DNA of 64,000 nucleotides from Sorex araneus (GCF_027595985.1 NC_073302.1:218928354-218992353); one strand, 5' to 3'. Positions 22,868-34,699 are shown, numbered from the stretch's first letter. The notes: generated from the sequence alone by a model not told the origin. Program-made: numbers and translations.

Positions 22868-23299
22868 GCCTGCTCGGATCAGGACTGTGCCTTTTCCACC
22901 CAGATCCTCCATTTTCCAGTAGCTAGGTGGTCACACCCAGGGACTGCCCCAGCATTGTGTAATCCCACCAATGGCCAACATCTAGAGACTATAAAACCAA
23001 GCACCCGGAAACGACATTTTATAGCCTACTTTTCCCTCTTGGAGAACATGGCAAGCTACTGAGAGTTTCCTGCCCACACGGGAGAGTCTGGCAAGCTCCC
23101 CGGGTGTATTCATATGCCAAAACTGGTAACAATGATGGGGCTCATTCCCCTGACCCTGAAAGAGCCTCCAATGTGGCACCGCTGGGAAGGACGAGTAAAG
23201 AGAGTCTTCTAAAATCTCAGGGCTAGGACGAATGGAGACATTACTGAGATTGCTCGAGAAAATCAATGATCAACAGGATGATGATGATGATGATGATGA
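22868..23299 (+). mobile_element. Long composite repeat with RTE-type tail, 5'-truncated
   Basis: It starts within the family at AAGCCTGCTCGGATCAGGAC, collinear with 17911 and 53056. It ends GAATGGAGACATTACTGAG, AATCAATGATCAACAGG and (GAT)n with no poly(A). Confidence 0.8.
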
Positions 23300-24435
23300 A
23301 CATTTCTAAGTATTTACTTAGTAATGTGAATTTTTCCTTCTAGGAAATGTTTTTTAAATATATTTAGATAACCTGTAAGTTTAAATATATAATACATATT
23401 ATACAAGTAGCACATGTCAGATAAAAATTCTTCTAGAACTTACATGCTCAACACGCTCCTTGTATTTCTCAAAGAGACAAAACTTGCACTTGGGAGAGGT
23501 AAAATTCCTTAAGTATTATCTAATTTAGAAACCTTCAAAGGGCCATAATATAGACCATGGTATTAGAACTTTATAAGGTGGAGATGATAATATATATATC
23601 AAAAGACTCCACATGTGATACATTTTTAAAAGATGAGAAACACTATCCTTTGCAGATGTTACATAACAGATAAATAATATAACAAATCCACAGAAGGTTA
23701 TATTTTAGAAGGAAAACACAGACCAACACATGACTATATAAGCCACATATAACAGTGAAGAATGTCTTAAATAATACAGGATGAGTAAACAAAGTTGTGT
23801 GACAGATTAACAAAAGGCTGCTATAATTGATAAAATGATTGACATAATAAATCATTTAAAATAGGTTGATATAGAAAACTTAAAATTTAAAGAAAGGAAA
23901 TTTAAGGAAAAACAGTGGGAAAGTTCTCAGTTTCAGATTGCCTTGTTATGCTAAAAGAATAGAAAACCTCTGTAGTTCTAGCTCATGAGCACTATCTGTC
24001 AGGAGAAGTAAGGGTAACGGTTATTTTTAAAATGGCAGCACAATGTTATGATGAGGGGAATCTACTACTAGGTAGTTCATTACTAATTGGACAAAGAGGA
24101 AAGAATTACTCTACTGATGTTCTCAGAGATAAGGGATTAAATCTCAGCATACAATATAATGACGGTTTAAAAAAGGAACATGAATATTTTCACCTGTAGG
24201 ATCACAGACAGAAAGGCAGAGTGTGTTTATGCAGAGAATAAGATATACTCTCATATTTTCTGAGTGACATAGGAAGCAAAATCATCTGTGACCAACTGAG
24301 AGTGATGTCTACATTAAGACGGAATGAGGGGGAGTCAGCTGAGGGGAGACTAGGATCAGCTGAAAGTAAAAACTACATAGAAGTTAAAAAACAAAATATG
24401 GAAAATATCTCGGAATATATTATAGGAGTTAAGGT
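23300..24435. other. AT-rich intergenic DNA
   Basis: Nothing recognised. Confidence 0.5.
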
Positions 24436-24439
24436 CCTT

Positions 24440-24560
24440 GTATGCCACGTGACTAGTTCTTGTTTGATCTGAGTCCTTGAATATTTCTAGAAGTCACCCC
24501 AAAGCACTGAGTCAGTTGTAACCCCTGAGCACTGCAGAATGTGGCTCAAATCCTTTCAAA
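24440..24560 (+). mobile_element. Possible very old SOR fragment
   Basis: CTTGTTTGATCTGAGTCCTT, CACTGAGTCAGTTGTAACCC, CTGAGCACTGCAGAATGTGG in SOR order, heavily decayed. Confidence 0.45.
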
Positions 24561-24762
24561 AAATTGAGAAGTTACTAAAGATAGTTGAGTAGAAAATCTA
24601 AGCCAGAGACTTAAAACTGAGAAGTTGTCTCTGTGGTCATGTGATTTCTTCCAGTCACATTCAGTTGCATGAAGGCAAATGCAAAATATGTAGTATTCAA
24701 TTTAAACTTAGGGTTGTGTTTTTAACTAGCAAGCATAAATGAAGAGAAAGTAAGGGAATTTA

Positions 24763-24942
24763 GGAGCTGGAACAATAGTAGAGCAGGTAGGGCATTTCCC
24801 TTGAATATGTTCAATGTCCTGGGTTCAATTTCCCCAGATTTCCAGGAGTAATTCCAGTGAGCCTAGCCAGGAGTAAGTCCTGAGCACCACTAGGCTTATG
24901 TAACCCAAGAACACCCCCCGCCCAAAAAAAAGAAAAAGAAAG
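24763..24942 (+). mobile_element. SOR SINE, diverged
   Basis: Head AGGAGCTGGAACAATAGTAG, B-box region CTGGGTTCAATTTCCCC, body with CCAGGAGTAAGTCCTGAGCA, A-rich end at 24925-24942. Confidence 0.8.
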
Positions 24943-26151
24943 TGAATTGAATATGAAAGCAATGGAATGACTGTGGTTGACTTTGGAATTCAAGTTAGAA
25001 TGAGGGTGAAGAAAGTTAAGAAAAACGTGAAAAGGTCAACTCCGTGAATGACCAAGGAATATAGAGTTTAAAAAACCGGGGAAGGGAAAGTTGGGACAGT
25101 TGGCCAGGAAATGCTCCACAAAGTAAAATTAGATATGATCGTAAAGGGGTGTGAGTAAAACGGAGATCCAAAAGTAGTCATTGTTATCACCACTAACAAA
25201 ATGCATAGAAAAATAAGACTGAGTATTTATGGTTGAGACTGTAAATATAATGAACTTGAAGGAACGAGTTCAATTGATTCAAGTCTCGGGAAATTTCATA
25301 TTACCAAGTCCAATCTCTACAGAAATGTCCTGATCTCTACAGAAATGTCAGGAGTAACCCACAGTGGTTATGTAGTGAGATATGTAGTGCAAAGGAATGA
25401 ACCAGGGTCAGCTCCACTCAAGAGAAGAGCTTTGACCCTTGTATTAACTCTACCACCCAAGTCATGAACCCCTTTGACAGAAACATACCAGGCTTCACAT
25501 AGAGGCTTGCAAACAAAAGCTAATCTAAGGAGGGAAGGAAGGAAAAGGGAGAGGAATTGTTACTGACATGTTAAAAGACCTGTACAACAGTAACTGATTC
25601 TTATATAAGCACTCACCTATTTGCGTAAGGGAATAACAGAATGTAGCTTTTCACTTCTACACAAGGAAACATTTTTACATGACATGCATGTAAATGTCCA
25701 CCTTTTCCAGCTGTATACCTCTCTCAATGGAGAGGATTGCCAGGGGACTTTTGGTTTTGAATCAGAAGCACAAAGAACTGGCTGATGTTACTATTAGAAA
25801 AGATTCTATGTTGCCATCTGCTTACATATATAAAATTTCCTGATGCCTATATTTATACAACAAAAAATAGAAATAAACTCTGTTACTACTGTCTTACCCT
25901 AACAGTTGTTAATATTAATCTCTGAATACGTAAATGAATAGAAAACAAACCCTAATTTAGCCCAATTAAAGGATACAACTATACATTTTATTTATATTTA
26001 CAAAGAAATATAATATTCTTCTATCATTTTGTGCTGGATATTAACCCTAAGTGTTTTGGTCTTCGTCAGTGAATTGCCTCTTTTCGTCTTCCAGAGAAGC
26101 TTACCATGCTTTTGCAAGCATCCCTAATCCTCTGAGTTTATCTTTAACCTT
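24943..26151. other. Intergenic DNA
   Basis: No gene or clear transposon. A short duplication of GATCTCTACAGAAATGTC occurs at about 25313-25352. Confidence 0.5.
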
Positions 26152-26164
26152 TCCTTTGTGTTTT

Positions 26165-26334
26165 TTTTCTTTTTTGGTCATACCTGGAGATGCATAGGGG
26201 TTACTCCTGGCTCTGCACTCAGGAATTACCCTCTGGCAGTGCTCAGAGAACCATATGGGATGCTGGGAATCAAACCCCGGTCGGCCGCGCGTGCAAGGCA
26301 AACACCCTACCTGCTGTGCTATTTTTCCAGCCCC
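26165..26334 (-). mobile_element. SOR SINE with target-site duplication
   Basis: Minus-strand copy with the direct repeat TCCTTTGTGTTTT at 26152-26164 and 26335-26347. Plus-strand landmarks are TTTTTTGGTCATACCTGGAG, GGGATGCTGGGAATCAAACC and TGCTGTGCTATTTTTCCAGC. Confidence 0.93.
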
Positions 26335-26429
26335 TCCTTTGTGTTTTATGCTCCTAATACTTGTTAGTTGATTGACTCTGAAATATATTTATTCCTGGGC
26401 ATCCAGCATAATTTCTTGATTCAGGCTTC

Positions 26430-27062
26430 TGTTGCTATAGTTCCTAACACCCCAAAAAGGGAGGTCCCATTATGGGACTGGGATAGACCTGGTGCAAGTG
26501 GCAAAGCTACCCCGGCATCGAATGGGACAGTCTAGAAAGCATACATGCATTATCTTGATGCAAGAGGTTATGACTTAAGAGACAGGACCCCCATGGGGAA
26601 GCACAAGCTGAATCTGCCTGAGGACTAAGTCTGGGATTTATGGTAAAAGCCATGCTAGCCCTCGGAGCCCAGAGAACTAAGTTTTAGAATCTTTATCTCT
26701 TACTGTGTTTACACAAATAACTGAAGGTATTAGTAAGAAGTGACATTAATTATCTAATCTGTACAACTTAAAGGAGAGATAAAAGCAATATAGATGTCCC
26801 TGGGAGAGAGTGCCTCCTTGAGTTAATCCCACCAAGAGAATTGCCTCCACTGAAACTATTTAGCTCTGTTAATGATCAATCACATCAACATCAGTCCTAT
26901 ACCTCAACCCCTTCAAGGTGTTCTGTAAGTGTGCTAATAGATCTGCATTAAATGGGCCGTTTTCACCAGAAGTCTGTGGCCCCTCATCTCTGTCTCTCTG
27001 CTGCTGGGAAGCTCAAGAGGCGGCTCTCCACCACAGAGTTCCCTCATTGTCATACCCCAACA
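26430..27062 (+). mobile_element. Probable solo LTR
   Basis: A GC-richer block of about 630 bp bounded by TG and CA (TGTTGCTATAG to ATACCCCAACA). A plus-strand ATTAAA at about 26948 is followed by a CT-rich R/U5-like segment (CTCATCTCTGTCTCTCTGCT). I found no matching flanking duplication, so the ends could be wrong. No retroviral coding sequence adjoins it. Confidence 0.5.
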
Positions 27063-27709
27063 TTGTGAGAACTCACAATTTTATCAATTGTTTACTACTT
27101 GAATAAGTTCAGAAAAGTCTTAAAGTTGTAGATTTATATTACAGAGATATTTTGAAGTCACACAAGATTATGTGTATATTTATAAATTATATACAAATAA
27201 AATATGTTTTTACTATGTAGACATATAACTGATGAGTGAAATACCTTCTACCACAAAACTTAAATGGATATATTAAATAATATTCTATAAAATAAGTAAA
27301 ATGGAAATAATTGCGACATGATGAAGAACTATTAAAATTTTTTTATTGCAAAACGATTTGTTCATGAACTTAAAAAATGAATGATGGGGTATTAGGGCTA
27401 GAGGCAGAGAGGCCGGCACTGTGGTCAGGTGTGGGCTCGGCTGACGGGCTCCCACGAGCCCACTGGGCCCTGACCTCGCTGTGGCTGCTTGGACGCAGGC
27501 TCAACTATTTTGTTCAGCAAAAATGTGGGTTCAGAAAAATCCCCAGGAAGATTGAACCTTGAGGAACAGAGTCAGAAACTAATGGGTCAGCATACAAGAG
27601 AGGTGCTTGGATTCCTCCTGTCGAAGAAACAGACTTTAATCCTTCACCCTATCCTTAAGGACTCTCATAAAGCCTTTATTTTTTTTTCCCACTGTTGGTT
27701 TACTGGCTG

Positions 27710-28417
27710 TGCTAATCAAGCCGAGTTCTCCCCAAATGAATCACACAAAGACAAGATGTGATGCAATAAGCAAAGGGTCTTTATTGGCTAGCCTGGCTAG
27801 CTGGAGCGAGGGCCCTCGTCTGGCTCACTGACACAGTGGCAGCCTTCTTGGAACAACTGGTCCCACATCTCAAAAGTGAGAGGCTTTTGGGGCTGGAGAG
27901 ATAGCACAGCGGGTAGGGCGTTTGCCTTGCACGCGGCCAACCCGGGTTCAAATCCCAGCATCCCATATGGTCCCCTGAGAACGGCCAGAGGTAATTCCTG
28001 AGTGCAGAGCCAGGAGTAACCCCTGTGCATCGCCAGGTGTGACCCAAAAAGCAAAAAAAAAAAAAAGTGAGAGGCTTTTATACCATAGCACTATATAACA
28101 GAGACTTTCCGGGACCACCCTTTTTGGCTGCAGTCTGAGGGACTTTTCATTATTTGTACTTAGCTGATGGATTATAAATCAGAGTCATACGGGTTGCATA
28201 TGAGTTACATAAGGCTTATATAGGGATTTTCCCTACCTGCATCTGATTGGTCATCTTTAGCTGACCTCACCATGGCTCTCTCACTTCAGGGAAATCATGA
28301 TTCAATTCCAGGAATCTGTGCTTAATACCAGGAATTCTGGAACCAAAACCTAGGTCTAGCTTCTTCTGGCTTCTTTATGAGCCTGTCATGGCTCTGTCTT
28401 GGTTTCTTCGTTTCTCA
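27710..28417 (-). mobile_element. Solo LTR inside the PARL pseudogene
   Basis: The block runs TG...CA (TGCTAATCAAGCC to CGTTTCTCA on the plus strand) and is flanked by the 4-bp repeat GCTG at 27706-27709 and 28418-28421. PARL sequence resumes exactly after it. Orientation is set by a minus-strand AATAAAG (CTTTATT at about 27779). A 4-bp duplication is typical of gammaretrovirus-like (ERV1) integration. A SOR SINE sits inside. No internal retroviral sequence remains, consistent with LTR-LTR recombination. Confidence 0.8.
27889..28062 (+). mobile_element. Young SOR SINE nested in the solo LTR
   Basis: A near-consensus copy, GGGGCTGGAGAGATAGCACA to GTGACCCAAAAAGC plus A14 or so, flanked by an exact 17-bp duplication AAAAGTGAGAGGCTTTT at 27872-27888 and 28063-28079. 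The perfect duplication and low divergence indicate recent insertion. Confidence 0.96.
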
Positions 28418-28990
28418 GCTGTGCCTCTGGATCAGCTGCTATTTATCAATATGAATCACTGCATTGAGTCCAGAGTTATTTTGATGGTATAAAAGCTGAT
28501 TGGCTGGACAACATAAGACTACAGAAAGGAGGGGACTTCAGAATGGAGGTATCACACCTGAAAATGTCTTTGTGTTCTGTTATGGAGAGTGTTTTCCTGA
28601 CAGCGAACAACGATCACATACCTTCCTTCCAATCTTGCTTTAAAGGTTCTTTGTTCTCCAGTGTTTCTGTCCACGTTCAGCCATTTCTCCTGTTCCACAT
28701 GGTAGCCAACATTTATATTTTGTGGAGCTTCTCCTCCAGCACAGTGAATGTTCGGAGGCAGGAGAAGCTCATGACAGTGTCCTTGTCTGCAGTTGTCATT
28801 TCTAATTTTGTCAGTTATGTGTGTAAAGTTGCCTAAGGAAGATATGGACCATCACTTGGTGCATTGGGCATGATCTAACTGTCCTTGCTGCTCTCTGCAC
28901 GAAGGTCCTGGGTGGGAGACTCACCATCATCTTCCTGCCCATGTTCACCTTCACTGCCAGGAATACAGCAGGAGTGATCCTGAGATGGAA

Positions 28991-30689
28991 TTTTTTTTTT
29001 AAATTTATTTATTTTTAATTAGAGAATCACCGTGAGGGTACAGTTACAGATTTATACACTTTTGTGCTTATACTTCCCTCATACAAAGTTTGGAACCCAT
29101 CCCTTCACCAGTGCCCATTCTCCACCACCCGTAAACCCAGTGTCCCTCCCACCCTCCCCAATCCCATCTCCCCCCCACCCCACCCTGCCACTGTGGCAAG
29201 GCATTCCCTTCTGTTTTCTCTCTCTAATTAGCTGTTGTGGTTTGCAATAAAGGTGTTGAGTGGCCGCTGTGCTCAGTCTCTAGCCCTCATTCAGCCCGCA
29301 ACTCCCTTCCCCCACATGGCCTTCGACTACAATGTAGTTGGTGATCGCTTCTCTGAGTTGACCTTTCCCCGGAACGTGAGGCCAGCCTCGAAGCCATGGA
29401 GTCAACCTCCTGGTACTTATTTCTACAGTTCTTGGGTGTTAGTCTCCCACTCTGTTATTCTATATACCATAGATGAGTGCAATCTTTCTATGTCTGTCTC
29501 TCTCTTTCTGACTCATTTCACTCAGCATGAAACTTTTCATGCCCATCCACTTGACTACAAAATTCTTGACCTCCTTTTTTCTAACAGCTGCATAGTATTC
29601 CATTGTATAGATGTACCAAAGTTTCCTCAACCAGTCATCCGTTCTGGGGCATTCGGGTTTTTTCCAGATTCTGGCTATTGTAAACAGTGCTGCGATGAAC
29701 ATACATGTGCAGATGTTGTTTCGATTGTACTTTTTTGCCTCTCTGGGATATATTCCCAGCAGTGGTATTGCTGGGTCAAATGGGAATTCAATATCTAATT
29801 TTTTGAGAGTCGTCCATATTGTTTTCCAGAAGGGCTGAACCAGTCGGCATTCCCACCAGCAGTGAAGAAGGGTCCCTTTCTCCCCACATCCTCTCCAACA
29901 GCGGTTGCTTTTGTTCTTTTGGATGTGTGCTAGTCTCTGTGGTGTGAGGTGGTATCTCAAAGTTGTTTTGATCTGCATCTCTCTGATGATTAGTGATGCA
30001 GAGCACTTTTTCATGTGCCTTTTGGCCATTCGTATTTCTTCCTTGGTAAAGTTTCTGTTCATTTCTTCGCCCCATTTTTTGATGGGGTTGGATGTTTTCT
30101 TCTTGTAGAGTTCAACCAGTGCTTTATATACCATTGATATCAACCCCTTATCTGATGGGTATTGTGTAAATATCCTTTCCCATTCTGTGGATAGTCTTTG
30201 GATTCTGGTCACTGTATCTCTTGCGGTGCAGAAGCTTTTTAGTTTAATGTAGTCCCATTTGTTGATCTCTGTTTTTACTAGATTGCTTAGTTCCGTGTCA
30301 CCTTTGAAGATACCTTTATCTTCAATATCGTGGAGGGTTTCGCCGACCTTGTCTTCAATGTACCTTATGGTTTGTGGTCTAATGTTGAGGTCTTTAATCC
30401 ATTTTGATCTGACTTTTGTGCATGGTGTCAGGTCAAGGTCTAAACCCATTTTTTTGCATGTGGTTGTCCAGTTGTGCCAGCACCATTTGTTAAAGAGGCT
30501 TTCCTTGCTCCACTTCACATCTCTTGCTCCCTTATCAAAGATTAGATGGTCATACATTTGGGGTTGTGTGTAGGGATATTCCACCCTGTTCCATTGGTCT
30601 ACGGCTCTGCCTTTGTTCCAGTACCATGCTGTTTTAATTGTTACTGCTTTGTAGTAAAGTTTGAGGTTGGGGATGGTGATGCCTCCCAC
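28991..30689 (-). mobile_element. Young 5'-truncated L1 in the PARL pseudogene
   Basis: The repeat TGAGATGGAA at 28981-28990 and 30690-30699 flanks a 1.7-kb minus-strand L1. The poly(A) tail complement starts at 28991, the 3' UTR runs to 29459, and ORF2 is open from there to the truncation at 30689. The PARL frame resumes on the other side. Confidence 0.95.
29460..30689 (-). pseudogene. L1 ORF2 C-terminal fragment, uninterrupted
   Basis: A 409-codon frame with no stop, running from the 5' truncation point to the natural ORF2 stop. It covers the end of the reverse-transcriptase region and the C-terminal domain. The L1 cysteine motif is intact as CX3CX7HX4C ([18 protein letters not shown]). 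It lacks the endonuclease and the RT catalytic FADD box because of truncation, so it cannot act on its own. The absence of stops over 1.2 kb marks this as a recent insertion from an active source. Confidence 0.93.
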
Positions 30690-31042
30690 TGAGATGGAAA
30701 TTTTTGATCACATCTTGAAGGTGCTTTCTTTGGAATATGGTATATTATATCCCTTACGGCCATGGACTCATTTAGAAGAACAGAGATCTTCTAGTGAAAA
30801 TTTGGTACAAAATGAGAACTAATCTCCCTGAAAAGGGAGTGGCTTTAAGTAACTGGAGGTGGTCATTGCTGGTACATTTGGACCCGCTGCCCGAACTACA
30901 CCCTACAGCGCTATTCTGGTCTGGGAGGCCGTCCTCCTAATATTTCCTACTATTATAAACTGTGTCCCCAGTACGTGTCTTACTAGAAAGCAAGTTATGA
31001 CAAAGTTGTAAAATAAAGGTTTATAGTTTGTAAAAAAAAAAA

Positions 31043-31136
31043 TTACTTGTTTCAAGCTAATTAAGTGTAGTTTTAAAATGCCACTTATTAAAATTACAAT
31101 TTTATCAATTTCTAATATGATATAAATTATCTCTTG
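31043..31136. other. Short AT-rich spacer
   Basis: Nothing recognised between the PARL pseudogene tail and the next SINE. Confidence 0.5.
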
Positions 31137-31152
31137 AAACTATTTAAACATA

Positions 31153-31324
31153 GGGGCCGGAGCGATAGCACAGCGGGTAGGGCGTTTGCCTTGCACATGG
31201 CCGACCCGGGTTCCATCCCCGGCATCCCATATGGTCCCCCAAGCACCGCCAGGAGTAATTCCTGAGTGCAAAGCCAGGAGTAACCCCTGAGCATCGTTGG
31301 GTGTGACCCAAAAAGCAAAAAAAA
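31153..31324 (+). mobile_element. Young SOR SINE with 16-bp duplication
   Basis: Near-consensus SOR (GGGGCCGGAGCGATAGCACA ... GTGACCCAAAAAGC) flanked by exact AAACTATTTAAACATA at 31137-31152 and 31325-31340. Pol III A and B boxes are intact. Confidence 0.97.
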
Positions 31325-31406
31325 AAACTATTTAAACATAATAAAATTGTTTTAATAGAAACTTAAAAATAGATAGAAAATAGTCGATCAAAAATACTTA
31401 CTGTGT

Positions 31407-31575
31407 GGGCCAGAGCAAGAACTCTGGGTAAGGTACTTACTTTACTATAGCAAACAGGCCTTAATCTCTGGCACCACATGTGGTCCCCAAGGCCCCGCCA
31501 AGAGTGATCCATAAACTCAGTCAGGAGTGATCCCTGAGCACTGCTGTGTGTGCTCCACCCCCTAACAAAAACAAA
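31407..31575 (+). mobile_element. Old SOR SINE
   Basis: Landmarks GGCCAGAGCAAGAACTCTGG, CTGGCACCACATGTGGTCCC, AGGAGTGATCCCTGAGCACT and an ACAAAAACAAAAATAG tail. Confidence 0.78.
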
Positions 31576-32100
31576 AATAGAAAACAAAAATGTTTAGTGT
31601 GTATGATAGTACTTGAAGTTTACATTTATCAAATCCATATATTTTTTGCTAGGAAATGCATATCTGACCTCTAATCATAAATATGATGATTCCATTCATG
31701 CAATGTTTCCCCTTTGTAAATTAGATTGATTATGTTAACAAGTTTGACTTCTTTTTCAATCCTCACAGACTCTATCTGCTGCTTCTCTGTACCCTTCTTG
31801 ATTCTCAGATCTTGAGCATCCTGCTAGTAATTCTTCATTGTTGGAACCAAGTGAATCCTTTTGTCTGTGCAGAACTTTTTGATATTTTCAGAAATCAAAG
31901 TGTCATTAAAATGTCTCCATAATACCAAAATGTATCTTTACTTCATACTTTCAAAATTTGTTTTCTTTACCCACAGGTAGAAAAAGGTAACTAAATATCC
32001 ACAGACCATATTTTATATTTAAGCTTCCCAGTATTAAAAAATTTTATCTTGCATAATTTTTGCTGGTAGAACAAACTAAGATTCAGCTTTTATTTTAAAG
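31576..32100. other. Intergenic DNA, possibly holding an unidentified retrocopy fragment
   Basis: At about 31730-31925 the minus strand gives a moderately long translatable stretch with lysine/glutamate-rich text and one stop (for example FCTDKRIHLVPTMKN). I do not recognise a protein. It could be a fragment of a processed pseudogene or chance. Confidence 0.3.
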
Positions 32101-32116
32101 TTCTGTTTCAATGGAT

Positions 32117-32353
32117 TATGAGAAGTGGGTAGGGCTTTTGCCTTGAACGAGGCTGACCCGGGCTCAATTCCTCCACCCCCTTAGAGAGCAAGATACTGAG
32201 AGTATCCTGCCTGCACAGCAGAGCCTGGCAAGCTACTCCTGGCGCATTTGATATGCCAAAAACAGTAACAACAAGTCTCACAATGGAGATGTTACTGGTG
32301 CCCACTCGAGCAAATCAATGAGCTATGGGATGACAGTGACAGTGGCAGTGACA
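32117..32353 (+). mobile_element. Composite SINE with RTE-type tail
   Basis: Flanked by GTTTCAATGGAT at 32105-32116 and 32354-32365. The head is a shortened SOR tRNA region (GTGGGTAGGGCTTTTGCCTT, GGGCTCAATTCC). The body is CTGAGAGTATCCTGCCTGCA. The end is CAATGGAGATGTTACTGGTG and CACTCGAGCAAATCAATGAG followed by (CAGTGA/CAGTGG)n. No poly(A). Confidence 0.9.
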
Positions 32354-32365
32354 GTTTCAATGGAT

Positions 32366-32412
32366 GTATTTAAAAAAACAGTCACATGTGTTTAAAAAAA
32401 CAGTCACATAGC
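32366..32412. repeat. Tandem 22-bp repeat
   Basis: TTTAAAAAAACAGTCACAT occurs twice, separated by GTG. Confidence 0.8.
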
Positions 32413-34216
32413 TATTAGGACTATGACTGCACAGTCACTGATCATATACATGCCAACATAGAACTTGCAACTGGAAGTCCTTTTGACTCGCAGCCAACAC
32501 TTTTCTTACAGATAATATAACATCTGATAAGCAAGTTTGAACTCCTCCTACCTGAATAACGTTCATGTAAAGTAAAACAGGCAGCTATTTTAAGTTTCAA
32601 TCTTAATGCAGACATTATTAGGGGAAAGATTGCTTCTTGTTTCTCATAGCCATTATTGCCTTTTCTGTGGTAACAAAAGATGTAGTTGGACTAATTGTAC
32701 TAAAGAATTCGTAATTACTCTTGTAGGGTAATTAAATAAGCAAGGTGGCAGAATAAACCCGTTCTTTATAAGAGATAGGTAAATTTTTTTAGTTTTTTTG
32801 TTTTGTTTTGTTGTTTTACTTTGGAAATATATGTGACAATCTTAAGAGTGTTTAACCATGAAAAGCATCTTAATGTTAAATCAAAAATGTGGCATTATGA
32901 TGTATAAATTTGCACAACTACTATTCCTCCTTCACAGTTCTTATGTTATCCTTGAAGTTATAAACCCTGTAATTACATTTGAATCAATACTTGGAAACCA
33001 CTATAAGATGGATGTTGTTAAAGTCCCAAGTCCCATTCCCAATTATCTGTCATTACTTTACCTGTCTGTATTTCCTGGAAAGTGCAAGAACAGATTTTCT
33101 TTTTTTGGCCTGAATCACAGTTTAACCAATGCTAACAGACTCTGTTGAAAAGATCAGTGACAATTGCCCAACATCGAAGCTGATTGAATGACAATTTTCA
33201 TTCAATCAAAAACAAGCTGACCATGAACTTAAAAGAAAACTCTAAAGATTGAGAAATCCCGAGTGCTTCAAAATGCTGACATTCCCTGGCAATCCGGGCA
33301 GACATACCCATGAAGGGGTTTCTGTTTATGCTATAGGCTCTGTGTAGACCATAGGAAGATGTAAAAATTTCTCAAGGGGCCTGTGTATATGTATTTTTTA
33401 ATTCTCTATGCCATATTGCCATGTCTCTCCTACTATTTCCAACATTCAGTAATCCCACATGTGTTTATTGTCTTGCCACTTGAAATGAGAAGAGGAGATG
33501 GCATTTGTCTTTATTATAGTAATTTATGTTGGAGCCTCCCCTTTATGGAAAACATTAAATTGCCCTCACCATGCAGAAATTTAAGAAATAAGATAAAGAA
33601 GAAACATGACTTTTTATAATGCTGAATGGCACAAAAAGACATTGTGAATCTTTGAACTCTAATTTTTATCACTGTATGATCTTCATCAAACTTATTAATG
33701 TAGTATCCTTGATCTATGCAATCTAGGTGGGAAATAGCCCCGAACATGGAAAATTTATGTAAAGATTGATGTTTCTCTAAACACACATATTATATACCAC
33801 TGCTAAGATTGAGATAAACTGGTGGCAAAAAAAAAACACTTGTTTTGTTTGTTTTGAATCATTAAAAATATTATTCCAAGACATTATTGTTAAATTTCTT
33901 CTTTCTGTGTTCTAAGTAAACATGTATATAATTTCTTTTTTCTCACCCTATGTTTAAATTTTTCCTTGATGTGAGTTTGATGTTCTCAGTGTGCAATAAT
34001 AAACAAAAATAATAAATTTAGAAATTTCTATTATGTGTGCTCATATAATTTATTCAGTGTTCAAAACTGTGGCAAACAATTTTCTGCAGATTAGCTCTCG
34101 AGGGAGAATTGTTCTCACGTATCTAAAGAGGGTATTTAGAGAAGTTTATGCTCAGTTTCACATCAAAACCGTAAAAAAATGAGAACCTTAAAGTTGTTGT
34201 CAACATGAGGCTTCAA
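32413..34216. other. Intergenic DNA with one hairpin
   Basis: No gene recognised; the frames at 32858-33148, 33383-33619 and 33514-33786 show no domain. A perfect 11-bp inverted repeat lies at 33181-33208 (see separate entry). Confidence 0.5.
33181..33208. repeat. Perfect 11-bp inverted repeat, 6-nt loop
   Basis: TGATTGAATGA at 33181-33191 and TCATTCAATCA at 33198-33208 around the loop CAATTT. It would form a short hairpin in RNA, too short for a typical pre-microRNA. No element attributable. Confidence 0.65.
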
Positions 34217-34408
34217 AAGGGCCTGAATGATAGTACAGGGGGTCAGGCATTTGTCTTGCATATATCTGACCCAGGTTTGATCTTCAACATCACATATGAC
34301 CTCCTGAGCATAGCCAGAAGTGATCTCTGAGCACAGGCAGAGTTGGAATTAAGCCCTGAGCACACTGGGTGAAATCCCAAAACAAAACAAACAAACAAAA
34401 ACAATAAT
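34217..34408 (+). mobile_element. Old SOR SINE
   Basis: GGGCCTGAATGATAGTACAG, CCCAGGTTTGATCTTCAAC, GTGATCTCTGAGCACAGGCA and an (AAAC)n tail. Confidence 0.8.
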
Positions 34409-34699
34409 AGGTCAGGAAATGCATACCAAGGGATTCTAGAAAATAAAATTTATTTTCCTCAGGTTTGATGTAACTGAAATAAAAAACTTATTTTCAGATC
34501 TAAAAAAAAGTAAGACTTTTCTTCTTATTTAATCACTGTAAGATAGACTCATATAAAGCTGTTCATTAGTTTTCAGTCATGCAGTGTTCCGACACCCATC
34601 TCTCCACCAGTGCATATTTCTCAGACCAGTGTCCCCATTTCTCAGACCAGTGTCCCCAGGTTCCATCCCATTACCACCACCACACCTGTGCCTGCCTCT

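Larger units (their letters stand above)
27395..31042 (+). pseudogene. PARL: Processed PARL pseudogene split by two insertions
   Basis: PARL is the rhomboid protease of the mitochondrial inner membrane. Three collinear pieces match it. Piece 27395-27709 covers the N-terminus (LLGRRLNYFVQQKCGFRK, IPPVEET). Piece 28422-28980 covers YFDGIKADWLD, ANIYILWSFSSS, NFVSYVCKVA and IIFLPMFTFTA. Piece 30700-31042 covers the C-terminus and 3' UTR. The copy is intronless, ends with AATAAA at 31012 and A11 from 31032, and has several stops and frameshifts, so it is a dead retrocopy. The catalytic-loop region is damaged and part of the segment after the MFTFTA motif is missing. A solo LTR (27710-28417) and an L1 (28991-30689) interrupt it. 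I could not find the retrocopy's own target duplication. Family identity is from memory but rests on several long matches. Confidence 0.9.

Noticed and set aside
28422..28980. A functional PARL-like gene
   Set aside because: Several stops, a deleted segment and insertions of an LTR and an L1 show a dead retrocopy.
29235..29798. 187-codon plus-strand frame
   Set aside because: Antisense of the L1 3' UTR and ORF2 end.
31153..31324. A tRNA gene, because of the intact A and B boxes
   Set aside because: The sequence is a SOR SINE with body, A tail and 16-bp duplication; a tRNA cloverleaf is not maintained.
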